Assembly: GCA_910587145.1 (NCBI GenBank)
Contig: CAJUMH010000008.1
Span: 1 to 64,000, forward strand
DNA: 64,000 bases
Reading direction: 5' to 3'
Origin: an uncultured Ruthenibacterium sp.
GTDB lineage: Bacteria; Bacillota; Clostridia; Oscillospirales; Ruminococcaceae
The position numbers and the translations under genes are program-made. Of the stretch, positions 53,895-62,070 are shown piece after piece (the first letter of the stretch is position 1; the number at the start of each line of letters is the position of its first letter). Under the pieces are notes generated by a model, which saw only the letters and a list, made by a program, of their open reading frames with translations, ran no database searches and was not told where the DNA came from.

Positions 53895-54695
53895 ATGGAA
53901 ATGAAGGATTTTTCGTTAGAGGGCAAAATCGCGCTTGTCACAGGCGCAAGCTACGGCATCGGCTTTGCGATTGCATCCGGCATGGCAAAGGCCGGCGCGA
54001 CGATCGTATTCAACGATATCAAGCAGGAGCTCGTCGATAAAGGCCTCGCCGCTTACAAAGAGGCCGGAATCGAGGCGCACGGCTATGTGTGCGACGTAAC
54101 GGACGAAGACGCCGTGCAGGCGCTGGTAAAGCAGATTACCGCCGAAGTGGGCGTGATTGATATTCTGGTGAACAATGCGGGCATTATCAAGCGCATTCCC
54201 ATGTGCGAGATGACGGCCGCGCAGTTCCGCCAGGTGGTGGACGTCGATCTGAACGCTCCGTTTATCGTAAGCAAGGCCGTGATCCCCGCCATGATTGAAA
54301 AGGGCCACGGCAAGATTATCAACATCTGCTCGATGATGAGCGAGCTGGGCCGCGAAACCGTAAGCGCCTACGCGGCGGCCAAGGGCGGCCTGAAAATGCT
54401 GACGCGCAACATCGCCAGCGAGTACGGCGAATACAACATCCAGTGCAATGGCATCGGCCCGGGCTATATTGAAACGCCGCAGACGGCGCCGCTGCGCGAG
54501 CGCCAGCCGGACGGCAGCCGTCATCCGTTCGACCAATTCATCATTGCCAAAACGCCGGCGGCGCGCTGGGGCACCACCGATGATCTCGTCGGCCCGGCCG
54601 TGTTCCTCGCCTCCGATGCCTCGAACTTCGTGAACGGCCACGTGCTGTATGTGGACGGCGGCATTCTTGCCTATATCGGCAAACAGCCACAGTAA
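53895..54695 (+). CDS. kduD: 2-dehydro-3-deoxy-D-gluconate 5-dehydrogenase (KduD-type SDR)
   Basis: The 266-residue short-chain dehydrogenase has TGASYGIG near 17-24, NNAG, a catalytic Ser in ICSMMSE and YAAAK. Context with kduI makes reduction of 2,5-diketo-3-deoxygluconate to KDG the best call; by sequence alone gluconate 5-dehydrogenase is also possible. The start follows AAAAAAGGAGCGG. No lyase, KDG kinase or aldolase gene is in the window, so the pathway is completed elsewhere. Confidence 0.88.
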   Translation: MEMKDFSLEGKIALVTGASYGIGFAIASGMAKAGATIVFNDIKQELVDKGLAAYKEAGIEAHGYVCDVTDEDAVQALVKQITAEVGVIDILVNNAGIIKRIPMCEMTAAQFRQVVDVDLNAPFIVSKAVIPAMIEKGHGKIINICSMMSELGRETVSAYAAAKGGLKMLTRNIASEYGEYNIQCNGIGPGYIETPQTAPLRERQPDGSRHPFDQFIIAKTPAARWGTTDDLVGPAVFLASDASNFVNGHVLYVDGGILAYIGKQPQ

Positions 54696-54900
54696 CCGCG
54701 AAGGGAAGGCGGAGAAAGAACGCTTTGAGCGCCGCATTCCGCTTTGGCGCACGCAAGAGCGCCGCCGATGGAGCCAACGCTCAAAGGCGCTTTGGGGCCG
54801 TCTGCCGGCTCTGTCATGCAGTCGGCGCTCCTCTTCCCTTTTTTGCTCAAGTCATGGCCCACGGCAAAACCGGCGGCCATCCTTTTGTTAAAACAATTCA

Positions 54901-54999
54901 GGAACCTCTGATTTAATCGGGTTTCACCGTTCTAAGCCCCAAATTTTCAGGGATTTCCCCCGCCTCCGGCGGGGGAAATCCCAATAAATCAGAGATTCC
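54901..54999. repeat. 99-bp element with 15-bp terminal inverted repeats and a central hairpin
   Basis: The ends GGAACCTCTGATTTA (54901-54915) and TAAATCAGAGATTCC (54985-54999) are inverted copies with 14 of 15 matches. Between them GGGATTTCCCCCGCC pairs with GGCGGGGGAAATCCC around TCC. The word TTAAAACA occurs on both sides (54888-54895 and 55000-55007). Related ends occur at 24598-24623 and 60796-60810. It behaves like a small non-coding repeat (MITE- or REP-like). The rest of 54696-54900 shows no gene. Confidence 0.7.
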
Positions 55000-55007
55000 T
55001 TAAAACA

Positions 55008-55060
55008 GGCCACAGGCGCACTGCCGCAGCTTTTTCTGCAGCGCGCCTGTGGCCATATTT
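55008..55060. terminator. Bidirectional terminator between kduD and the MATE gene
   Basis: GGCCACAGGCGC (55008-55019) pairs with GCGCCTGTGGCC (55043-55054), with an inner CTGCCGCAG/CTGCAG stem. It is followed by ATATTTTTT on the plus strand and by TGTTTTAA on the minus strand. Confidence 0.88.
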
Positions 55061-55188
55061 TTTGCGGTGCGTTCCGGTTCCATCGCCCTTTTGGCGCGCC
55101 GCTTTATCCCTTGTTTTGTCCTTAAAGATCTTTTCCGGCGCTGCAGGGCAAGTGCGGCGGCCGCATTCAAAACGATCCGGCTGTGCGG

Positions 55189-56520
55189 TCACCCATAGCG
55201 ATAGCGTTTCCGGTTCCACACCAGAAACAGCGCCGAAAGCACGCATGCGCACAGCTCCGCCACCGTGATCGCCCACCAGATACCGTCCACACCGAGCAGC
55301 ACCGGCAAGATCAGTACGGAGGACGTTTGGAACACCATTGTACGCAGAAAAGAGATGGTTGCCGAAACCGCGCCGTTGTTGAGCGCCGTAAAAAACGAGG
55401 ATGCGAAAATATTGAAGCCCGCGAGCAAAAACGAACATGCGAACAGCCGGAACGCATGGCTCGTGAGGGCAAAAAGCGTTGCATCGTAGCCCACAAACAG
55501 CCTTGCGAGCGGATCGGAAAGCGCGTAGGCCAGCACCGCCAGCAGCAGGCCGGAAGCACCCATCAGCAGCGTGCTTTTCTTCAGCAGATTGCTCAGCTCG
55601 CCGCTGTGGCCCGCGCCGTAATGATACCCCACCACCGGGGCGCTGCCGATGGAATAGCCGATGTAGATCGCAATAAAAATAAACTGCACATACAGCAGTA
55701 CGCCGTAGGCCGAAATCCCGTCCTCTCCCACATACCGCAGCAGCTGAAAGTTGTAGACGATGCTCACGATGGAGGAAGAAATATTGCTCATCAGCTCGGA
55801 GGCGCCGTTGCCGCAGGCACGCAGCAGCGGTTTTCGCTCCAGCCGCGTTTTCACAAGCCGCAGCAGGCTGCGGTTCGGCCGCAGAAAATAGAAAAGCGGC
55901 AGCAGCCCGCCCACACATTGGCTCAGCCCTGTGGCAAGCGCGGCACCTGCCGAGCCCCAACGCAGGATGCCCACAAACAATGCGTCCAGCGCCATATTGG
56001 TAAACCCCGCCGCTACCGTAACGGCAAGGCCGAGCTTCGGCTTTTCGGCCGCGATGAGAAAGCTTTGAAACACATTTTGCAGCATGAAGAAGGTGTTAAA
56101 AAAAATCGTGATGCGGCCGTAACGCACACAATCGGCCATCATCTCCGGCGTCGCGCCCAAAAACACCGCCACGGGGCGCATAAAGATCACACCGCCGAGA
56201 GAAAGCACCGCGCCAAGGATCAGCGTAAGCCGGATCATCATGGAAAAGCAGCGGTTCGCCTTTTCCCGGTCGCCCTCGCCGAGCACCTTGGATACCAGCG
56301 CCGTACCGCCCGTGCCCACCATAAAGCCGATGCCGCCCAGCACCATAATGAAGGGCATGACAAGATTGACGGCGGCAAACGCCGTTTTTCCGGCAAAATT
56401 CGATACAAAAAAGCCGTCCACCACCCCATAAACAGAGGTGAACACCATCATTACGATCGACGGCAATGTGAACCGAAACAGCTTTGCATAGGTAAAATGA
56501 TCGGATAATTGGATCCTCAT
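55189..56520 (-). CDS. MATE-family efflux transporter
   Basis: The 443-residue protein has about twelve membrane helices and MATE-type features: PSIVMMVFTSVYGVVDGFFVSN at the start and GTGGTALVSKVLGEGDREKAN near 70-90. These proteins export drugs or metabolites using Na+ or H+. It lies downstream of a MarR regulator on the same strand (221 nt apart), so it is probably the regulated exporter. The upstream AAAAGAGAG is close to the start codon. Confidence 0.92.
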   Translation of the reverse strand: MRIQLSDHFTYAKLFRFTLPSIVMMVFTSVYGVVDGFFVSNFAGKTAFAAVNLVMPFIMVLGGIGFMVGTGGTALVSKVLGEGDREKANRCFSMMIRLTLILGAVLSLGGVIFMRPVAVFLGATPEMMADCVRYGRITIFFNTFFMLQNVFQSFLIAAEKPKLGLAVTVAAGFTNMALDALFVGILRWGSAGAALATGLSQCVGGLLPLFYFLRPNRSLLRLVKTRLERKPLLRACGNGASELMSNISSSIVSIVYNFQLLRYVGEDGISAYGVLLYVQFIFIAIYIGYSIGSAPVVGYHYGAGHSGELSNLLKKSTLLMGASGLLLAVLAYALSDPLARLFVGYDATLFALTSHAFRLFACSFLLAGFNIFASSFFTALNNGAVSATISFLRTMVFQTSSVLILPVLLGVDGIWWAITVAELCACVLSALFLVWNRKRYRYG

Positions 56521-56741
56521 CTCTCTTTTGCGCGCCAGACCGCGCTCTGCGCTCCTTTTTTCGTTTTAAGATCGATTCCGGCAGCGTCCGGGCCTCCGCC
56601 GGCAGGAAAAACAAGCAGGCAAACACAGCAATGTGCAAAAGTCCCCTCGCCGAAAGCTCCCAATAGGCCGAAAGGCGCGATTTGCCTTGCGGGCGGTTCC
56701 ATCAGAAAACAATGCCGCCCTTTTATGCGGGCTGCTTTTCC

Positions 56742-57215
56742 CTATTCCTCCGACGCCGTGCGTTCCCGCATGGCCGAAGGAGGCTTCAGTTTGGCAAGCT
56801 CCTTTTTCATCTCGTCCAGATAGCGCTGCGTCAACGCCAGATACAGCTCCGCCTCTTCCGGCCTCCACCCCGCCAGAACGCGGTTCTCTGCCGCCATCAG
56901 CTGCGCCGCCGTGCACGCGGCAAGCTGTTTGCCGGCTTCGGTAAAGCGCAGGCGCTTATTTTTTGCACCGGACGCCTCCACCTGAAGGATCCCCTCTCTT
57001 GCAAGTTTGTGCACTGCAGAATGAAGCGTCTGCTTGCTCAAGCCCGTCAGGATCCCCACCTCCCGCAGAGGGCAGCTGCCGCCGCTGTCGAGCACGGTAT
57101 ACAGAATTTTCATCGCGCTGTCCGAAAGCGTCAGCTTCACCGCCGCCTCGTGGTACACGGCGTCTATTTCGCTGATCAAATGGTCCAAACGGCGCATCTC
57201 GTTGGAAGAAAACAT
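56742..57215 (-). CDS. MarR-family transcriptional regulator
   Basis: The 157-residue protein shows the MarR winged helix (CPLREVGILTGLSKQTLHSAVHKLAREGIL and the wing GAKNKRLRFTEAG) between dimerisation helices. ATG57215 follows GGGGAGAGTGAA. An inverted repeat that covers its own promoter suggests autorepression, and the MATE gene downstream would be released together with it when a ligand binds. Confidence 0.92.
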   Translation of the reverse strand: MFSSNEMRRLDHLISEIDAVYHEAAVKLTLSDSAMKILYTVLDSGGSCPLREVGILTGLSKQTLHSAVHKLAREGILQVEASGAKNKRLRFTEAGKQLAACTAAQLMAAENRVLAGWRPEEAELYLALTQRYLDEMKKELAKLKPPSAMRERTASEE

Positions 57216-57281
57216 TTCACTCTCCCCTGTCGTAATCGATTCGAGACTCGGGATCACGGGCGGTTCGTCAGAACGCCTGTT

Positions 57282-57330
57282 TGTCCGAAATCGTACTTAC
57301 CATTATAGTATGATTTCGGACAATTGTCAA
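57282..57330 (-). promoter_or_regulatory. Consensus promoter overlapped by a MarR-type operator
   Basis: On the minus strand TTGACA (57330-57325), a 17-nt spacer and TATAAT (57307-57302) are both perfect consensus. An inverted repeat TGTCCGAAATCGTAC (57282-57296) and GTATGATTTCGGACA (57308-57322), 14 of 15 matching with an 11-nt gap, covers the spacer, the -10 and the start point. A dimer bound there would block RNA polymerase. Confidence 0.88.
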
Positions 57331-57390
57331 GCATTTTTACCCTTGGATAAAAAAGAAGTTTTGCGCTTGGATAAAAAGAGAACCATTTAA

Positions 57391-57444
57391 AAAGCAAAAA
57401 CGCCGCATCCCTTTCCGGCTTTCTGTCCGGAGGGGGGCGCGGCG
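57391..57444 (-). terminator. Terminator of the GH32/esterase operon
   Basis: CGCCGC (57401-57406) with GCGGCG (57439-57444) and an inner CCGG stem form a hairpin, followed on the minus strand by TTTTTGCTTT. It lies 68 nt after the esterase stop. Confidence 0.7.
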
Positions 57445-57511
57445 CATATGGACGGTTTTCCCGAAAATCAAAACCGGAAATCAGCCCCGCAAATTTGGGG
57501 AACGCCGCAGA

Positions 57512-58291
57512 TCACAGCTTGTGGCGCGGCAGGTTTGCATAAGCGTCTGTGCGGGGAAGCCAATCGAGAAACTGCTCCAATTCGATATCCCAAAATTTCC
57601 ACTCGTGCTCAAAGCCGGGGACGTCGTCCCAGCGGTGCTTTACGCCCTTTTTCAAAAGCGTATTGCGGAACCGGACGACGCTCTCGTATAAAAAATCTTC
57701 CTGTCCGCAGCAGAGAAACAGCTCCGGCAGCGCGGCCCCCTCCGCAAGCCGGTTTTCCAATTCGGCATACAAGTCCATCATCGGGGGCAGCTCGTGCCCC
57801 ATATTATCTTTTCGGGCGCCGAGGTCCGTTCCCGGCGAGAAGGCCCCCACCGCGCACCACGCCGCGGGGCGCCCCAGGCCGTGGGCAAGCGCGCCATAGC
57901 CGCCCATGGAAAGGCCGGCGATATAGGTATCTTCCACGCGGCGGGAAACCGGAAAGTTCCCGCAGATAAATTCCGGCAGCTCCTGCGCAATAAAATCGTA
58001 GTAATTCTCTCCGAAGGCATTGTTCATATAGCATTTATTGCCCACAGAGCACGTCACCACCGCAATCCTGCGCTCCTCTGCATAGCGCTCCATGGAGGTG
58101 TAGCGGTGCCAACACTTATAATCGTTTCCGTACCCGTGCAGCAGATACAGCACCGGATACGGCGCCTGCGGCGTGTGGCACGGTTTTTTGTCCGGGCCGA
58201 AATCGCAGGAGCTGATCGTCGGCAGCGTAATGGCGATATCCACTCCGCCGCGCAAAGAATACGATACAAAATTACACATCAATTGTGCCAT
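57512..58291 (-). CDS. Esterase family protein (esterase D/tributyrin esterase type)
   Basis: The 259-residue alpha/beta-hydrolase has LYLLHGYGNDY (oxyanion region), GLSMGG with Ser128 and a C-terminal His in PGFEHEWKFWD. There is no signal peptide, so it acts inside the cell, likely removing acetyl or other acyl groups from sugars. It follows the GH32 fusion gene after 141 nt in what looks like one operon under LacI control, which favours an acylated-saccharide substrate (inference). Confidence 0.88.
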   Translation of the reverse strand: MAQLMCNFVSYSLRGGVDIAITLPTISSCDFGPDKKPCHTPQAPYPVLYLLHGYGNDYKCWHRYTSMERYAEERRIAVVTCSVGNKCYMNNAFGENYYDFIAQELPEFICGNFPVSRRVEDTYIAGLSMGGYGALAHGLGRPAAWCAVGAFSPGTDLGARKDNMGHELPPMMDLYAELENRLAEGAALPELFLCCGQEDFLYESVVRFRNTLLKKGVKHRWDDVPGFEHEWKFWDIELEQFLDWLPRTDAYANLPRHKL

Positions 58292-58432
58292 AAAGCATTC
58301 TCCTTATTTTTAAATCGCAGCGGGAGCTTTTCAAAAGCTTTTTTGCAAAAGCCCCGCCTTATTGGCCGGTTCTCCCGGCTGCGGCTTTCACCGGCCTTTG
58401 CCTTCCTGTCAGGGGCGCATTCGGCGGTATCG

Positions 58433-60748
58433 TCAGCGTGTTTCTTCAAATGCGTCGCCCAGGCGCCAGGCCTCAAATTCGGTTACTTCCAGCCCGTCGG
58501 CGGATAAATTGTAGTAAATGCTCCCCTCTTCCGGGTAAATGCGCTGCGTAAAGCACAGCGCGCCCTCGTCGATAAACGCTTCGATGGACGAGCGGTCGAT
58601 GAAAATGTGCAGATCGATCCGTTCCGCGGCTGTCTCGCAGGAGACAAGCTCGCGCAGCGCCCGTTCTTTACGGACAGAAAGCCCGTGCGGCAGCGCAAAT
58701 GCGTTTTTTTCGCCGTCGTAAAGCAGCAGCACGCGGGAACCGTCGCGCGGGTTTGCGCGCAGCTCCAGAGCAAAGCCCGTCTGCGCACTGGCACGGCGAA
58801 ACACCATGCGCAGTTCTATGCATTCTCCCGCCAACCCGCACAGTGGGTTTTCGCCTTTTTGCGCCACAAAGCCGCCGCTTTGCAGGCATTCCTCCCGCAG
58901 TGCCGCAAGCTCTTCGGCGGGCTGCTGCAGCAGCGTATCGCCCCGCATATGAAGCACCCGCGGAACGGTGAGGGCGCCGGCCCAGCCGTCGGCCTGAGAG
59001 GGCATTTTCACCCGCCACATATCCATCCACGCAAAGAGCAGCACACGGCCTGTTTCATCCTCAAACACCTGCGCCGCATAGTAGTTCAGCCCGTGATCCA
59101 TCTCTCTGCATTCCCCGCCGGAAAACGTTCCGCTCTCCTCGTCAAAGCGACCCACACGATAGACGCTTTTGTGCCCTTTCATCTCCATCGGCGAAAAAAT
59201 CAGCACCTCGCGCCCGTCCACCGTGCAGAAATTCGGGCATTCCCACATCACGCCCTGCTTGCCGTCGCTGCGCGCCATCACGCCGCGGTAGCGCCAGCGT
59301 TCCAGATCGTCCGATTCATACAGCAGCGCACAGCCTTTTTTGTGCTTTCCCGAGCCAACGACCATTTGCCATTTTCCGCTTTGCCGCCACACCTTGGGAT
59401 CGCGAAACTCGGCGCTTGCCTCCGGCGGGTATGTGGGGATCACGGGGTTATTTGCGGATTTTACAAAGGTTTTTCCGCCGTCATGGCTGCGCGCAACACA
59501 CTGGCATTCCCACTGATGCTTGCCGTCGTTGTGCGCGGTATAGATCAGCGTCAGAACGCCGCCGTCGTTTACCGCGCTGCCGGAAAAGCAGCCCGTCTCG
59601 TAGGGCTGGTCCGGCGCAAGGGCGATGGGCTCGTGCTGCCAATGCGCCAAATCCCGGCTGGTGGCATGGCCCCAGTACATGGGGCCCCAATCCGAGGAAT
59701 ACGGATGCAGCTGATAAAACACATGGTAAACGCCATTGAATTGGATCAATCCGTTTGGATCGTTGATCCAGCCGGACGGCGCCGCGATGTGATAGCGCGG
59801 CCGCCATTTGGCAAGGCGCACCGCCGGCGCGGCCTCGTCCATTTTCTGCTGGGCAAACACCAACAGCCGCCCCGCCTCTTTGGCACTGCCGGTGAGAATG
59901 CCCCGCAGACTTTCGATGGATTCAAACGGTATGGCAGCGGCGGCACAAACGCATTTCAACAGCCTTGCCAAAAACGCCTCCTCCTGCCAGAGCGCCGCCA
60001 GCCCGGCGCGCCTGGCGCCGGCGTCGAACAGCAAATACAGCATTGCGGCGGCGCCGAACGCCGCCTGTATGCCGCACGGCCCCTCCGCATTGCAGGCCGC
60101 CGTAAGAGCGCCGTGCGGTGTGCTTGCCGTTACACTTTCGGCCCCAAAATGCAAAACCGCCTGCCCCTCGTGCGGATGGTAGAGCGCATGGCCCACGGCT
60201 CGTACGCCCTCGTCCATGCACAAAATATCGGCGCGCCGCAAAAGCGCCTCTTTGGGCAGCGCGGTAAGATCCAGCAGGCTCAGCACCAGAATGCAATCCC
60301 TTTCGGCCGCCTGCCGTGCGAGCTGTTCGTACCGCGCTTCTCCTCTTTCGTCGTGCAGCAGCTCACCGCTGAAAAAAAGAATTCCTCCCCTCGGAATTTG
60401 CTCCCCGCTTCGGAATTCCGTTTCGGCTTGTGTTCCATCATCCGGTGCATATACCGATTTTCGACCTCTGCCGTCCTGAATGCGAACCGTGGTTTGCCCT
60501 TTGCAAACCACAACATCACCGGTATCCATTCCGGCCTTTTCTGCATCGCGCAGCAGACGGCTTCCCAATGCATCGGATCGAACCGTCCCGCCAAGCGCAC
60601 AGGGCACGCCAAACTGACGCAGCGCAAGCGCCGTCAGCAACGCCGCACCCCCCGGGCGCAGCAAAAAAAGCTCTCCCTCCGGCTCTGCCGCTGGCAAAGC
60701 CGAAAAAACAACGGACAATTCCCCCATCGTCCGAATATAACGATCCAT
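58433..60748 (-). CDS. Degenerate PfkB-type kinase domain fused to a GH32 fructosidase
   Basis: The 771-residue protein joins two domains. Residues 1-310 follow the PfkB sugar-kinase fold: GGAALLTALALRQFGVP at 33-49, a DALGSRLLRDAEKAGMD segment and the position of the second signature at 220-230. There the usual DTTGAGD is NAEGPCG, so the catalytic Asp is Gly226 and kinase activity is doubtful. Residues 312-771 are a GH32 hydrolase with WINDPNG (nucleophile Asp330), FRDP (Asp450) and WECPNF (acid/base Glu503), plus the C-terminal beta-sandwich with IDRSSIEAFIDEG. The GH32 part should cleave sucrose, sucrose-6-phosphate or fructo-oligosaccharides in the cytoplasm. The start follows AAAAGGAGTAAAAA. 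It lies in a LacI-headed operon. Confidence 0.9.
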   Translation of the reverse strand: MDRYIRTMGELSVVFSALPAAEPEGELFLLRPGGAALLTALALRQFGVPCALGGTVRSDALGSRLLRDAEKAGMDTGDVVVCKGQTTVRIQDGRGRKSVYAPDDGTQAETEFRSGEQIPRGGILFFSGELLHDERGEARYEQLARQAAERDCILVLSLLDLTALPKEALLRRADILCMDEGVRAVGHALYHPHEGQAVLHFGAESVTASTPHGALTAACNAEGPCGIQAAFGAAAMLYLLFDAGARRAGLAALWQEEAFLARLLKCVCAAAAIPFESIESLRGILTGSAKEAGRLLVFAQQKMDEAAPAVRLAKWRPRYHIAAPSGWINDPNGLIQFNGVYHVFYQLHPYSSDWGPMYWGHATSRDLAHWQHEPIALAPDQPYETGCFSGSAVNDGGVLTLIYTAHNDGKHQWECQCVARSHDGGKTFVKSANNPVIPTYPPEASAEFRDPKVWRQSGKWQMVVGSGKHKKGCALLYESDDLERWRYRGVMARSDGKQGVMWECPNFCTVDGREVLIFSPMEMKGHKSVYRVGRFDEESGTFSGGECREMDHGLNYYAAQVFEDETGRVLLFAWMDMWRVKMPSQADGWAGALTVPRVLHMRGDTLLQQPAEELAALREECLQSGGFVAQKGENPLCGLAGECIELRMVFRRASAQTGFALELRANPRDGSRVLLLYDGEKNAFALPHGLSVRKERALRELVSCETAAERIDLHIFIDRSSIEAFIDEGALCFTQRIYPEEGSIYYNLSADGLEVTEFEAWRLGDAFEETR

Positions 60749-60795
60749 TTTTTACTCCTTTTACGCAAAGGGAAGCTTTGATCCCATCAACGGGC

Positions 60796-60810
60796 TGCAT
60801 CAGAGGTTCC
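60796..60810 (-). repeat. Solo end of the dispersed inverted-repeat element
   Basis: On the minus strand this reads GGAACCTCTGATGCA, matching 12-13 of 15 bases of the terminal repeat at 54901-54915. It lies in the 66-nt gap between the LacI and GH32 genes. Confidence 0.45.
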
Positions 60811-60814
60811 CTCG

Positions 60815-61708
60815 TCATCCGGGAAACGGCTGCTTCAATACGAACCGCAGCATCGCTTCCATGGGCAAGGGGCGCTGGGCAAGCGGCATGCCATAGGTTT
60901 CCGCCCGCCTGTCCCACAGCAGGGATTCCATCGTCAGATCGCAGGAATAAAGAATTTCCTCGTGCTGCAGCAGATACTTCACCGCACCCAAAAACAGGGT
61001 GTGATCCGCAAACAGAATTCGCCCGCTGCCCGCGTTCACCGCCTGCTGCAGATAATACGCGCCGGAGCCGATCTCACTGTTCATCAGCCGGATCTTTTTC
61101 AGGCTGACACCCGCCGTTATATTTTTCAGCACCTTCCCCTGTTCATAGTCCATTACAATATGGGAAAACGTTTCGTCCTGTAAACAGGCCTCGACCTCCC
61201 GATAAAAAAAAGCGCCCAAATCGATTTGCCGGCTGCCGGGAACATGCTTTGCGCAGTTTTTCAGGCTGACGTTCAAAAACAGAACGCGATCTTCAAACAG
61301 CGGCGTATACGGCGTCATCGGCCGAATGCTCATCACATAAATGGCCGAGTACACGCCCACGCCGCGCTGCAGCATTGCCTCCATCTGCTCGGGCTGCTCG
61401 AAGAACGCGGTGATCACGCTGTCGCAGCGCTGTTGCAGCTCCGATATCAGCCCGGCAAACAGCTGCGTGGCGGCAGCGTTTTCCAAACACACCTTTTCCA
61501 TCAGAACAAACGTATCCATCCGCTGGTTCATCCGCAGCCGGCGGGCCTGCAGGTTGGGCTGATATTGTAAGCCCTCCACTGCCTTCAGCACCCGCCTGCG
61601 TGTTTCCTCGGATACCGCTTTGGTATTGTTCAGCACATGAGATACCGTTGCCGTGGAAACGCCTGCGCGGCGTGCGACGTCCTTAATGTTGCTGTTGCTT
61701 GAAGCCAT
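60815..61708 (-). CDS. LacI-family transcriptional regulator
   Basis: The 297-residue protein begins with the LacI DNA-binding domain ([22 protein letters not shown], hinge [13 protein letters not shown]) and continues with a periplasmic-binding-protein-like sugar domain. It is divergent from a sugar-binding protein gene and heads the GH32-esterase operon, so it probably represses both in the absence of a fructoside. ATG61708 has GGAG 11 nt upstream; a GTG at 61741 is the alternative. Confidence 0.92.
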   Translation of the reverse strand: MASSNSNIKDVARRAGVSTATVSHVLNNTKAVSEETRRRVLKAVEGLQYQPNLQARRLRMNQRMDTFVLMEKVCLENAAATQLFAGLISELQQRCDSVITAFFEQPEQMEAMLQRGVGVYSAIYVMSIRPMTPYTPLFEDRVLFLNVSLKNCAKHVPGSRQIDLGAFFYREVEACLQDETFSHIVMDYEQGKVLKNITAGVSLKKIRLMNSEIGSGAYYLQQAVNAGSGRILFADHTLFLGAVKYLLQHEEILYSCDLTMESLLWDRRAETYGMPLAQRPLPMEAMLRFVLKQPFPG

Positions 61709-61786
61709 AAACAGGATGTCTCCTTTTTGGGATCGCCGCACGGTATCCGCTTGCCGCCAGCTCCGCCGGCAACCGACCCGCTTTGG

Positions 61787-61860
61787 AAATCGTTTAACTT
61801 ATACTTTGCGAAAATCGTCTATTTGTTTCTAATCATAGCACATATTTTTCGATTTGGCAA
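61787..61860 (-). promoter_or_regulatory. lacI promoter with downstream operator block
   Basis: On the minus strand TTGCCA (61860-61855), 17 nt and TATGAT (61837-61832) form the promoter. Two decamers AAATCGTYTA (61812-61821 and 61787-61796, plus-strand orientation) lie just past the expected start point. The same block occurs at 62000-62038 in front of the divergent gene. Confidence 0.65.
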
Positions 61861-61957
61861 GAAGCGAAATGTCTGATTTTCGCGTTAAAGCCTATACTTT
61901 TTTCACAAATTTTTAATGGTTTTTATTGTTATCTTATACAAATATATGCATTTCCCC

Positions 61958-62038
61958 TTGACTTTTCGTCTCATTCATGATAGGGTAAAAACGCAGAGAA
62001 AATCGTTTAACCTACTGTTTCGCAAGATTCGTCTATTT
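61958..62038 (+). promoter_or_regulatory. Promoter and operator block of the sugar-binding protein gene
   Basis: TTGACT (61958-61963), 17 nt and TAGGGT (61981-61986) form a promoter with a weak -10. The block AAATCGTTTAAC (62000-62011) ... TCGTCTATTT (62029-62038) repeats the one at 61787-61824 and begins right after the expected start point, where a LacI-type repressor would act as a roadblock. Confidence 0.6.
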
Positions 62039-62070
62039 TGCAAAACAAAAAATTTACGGAGGTTCAAGTT

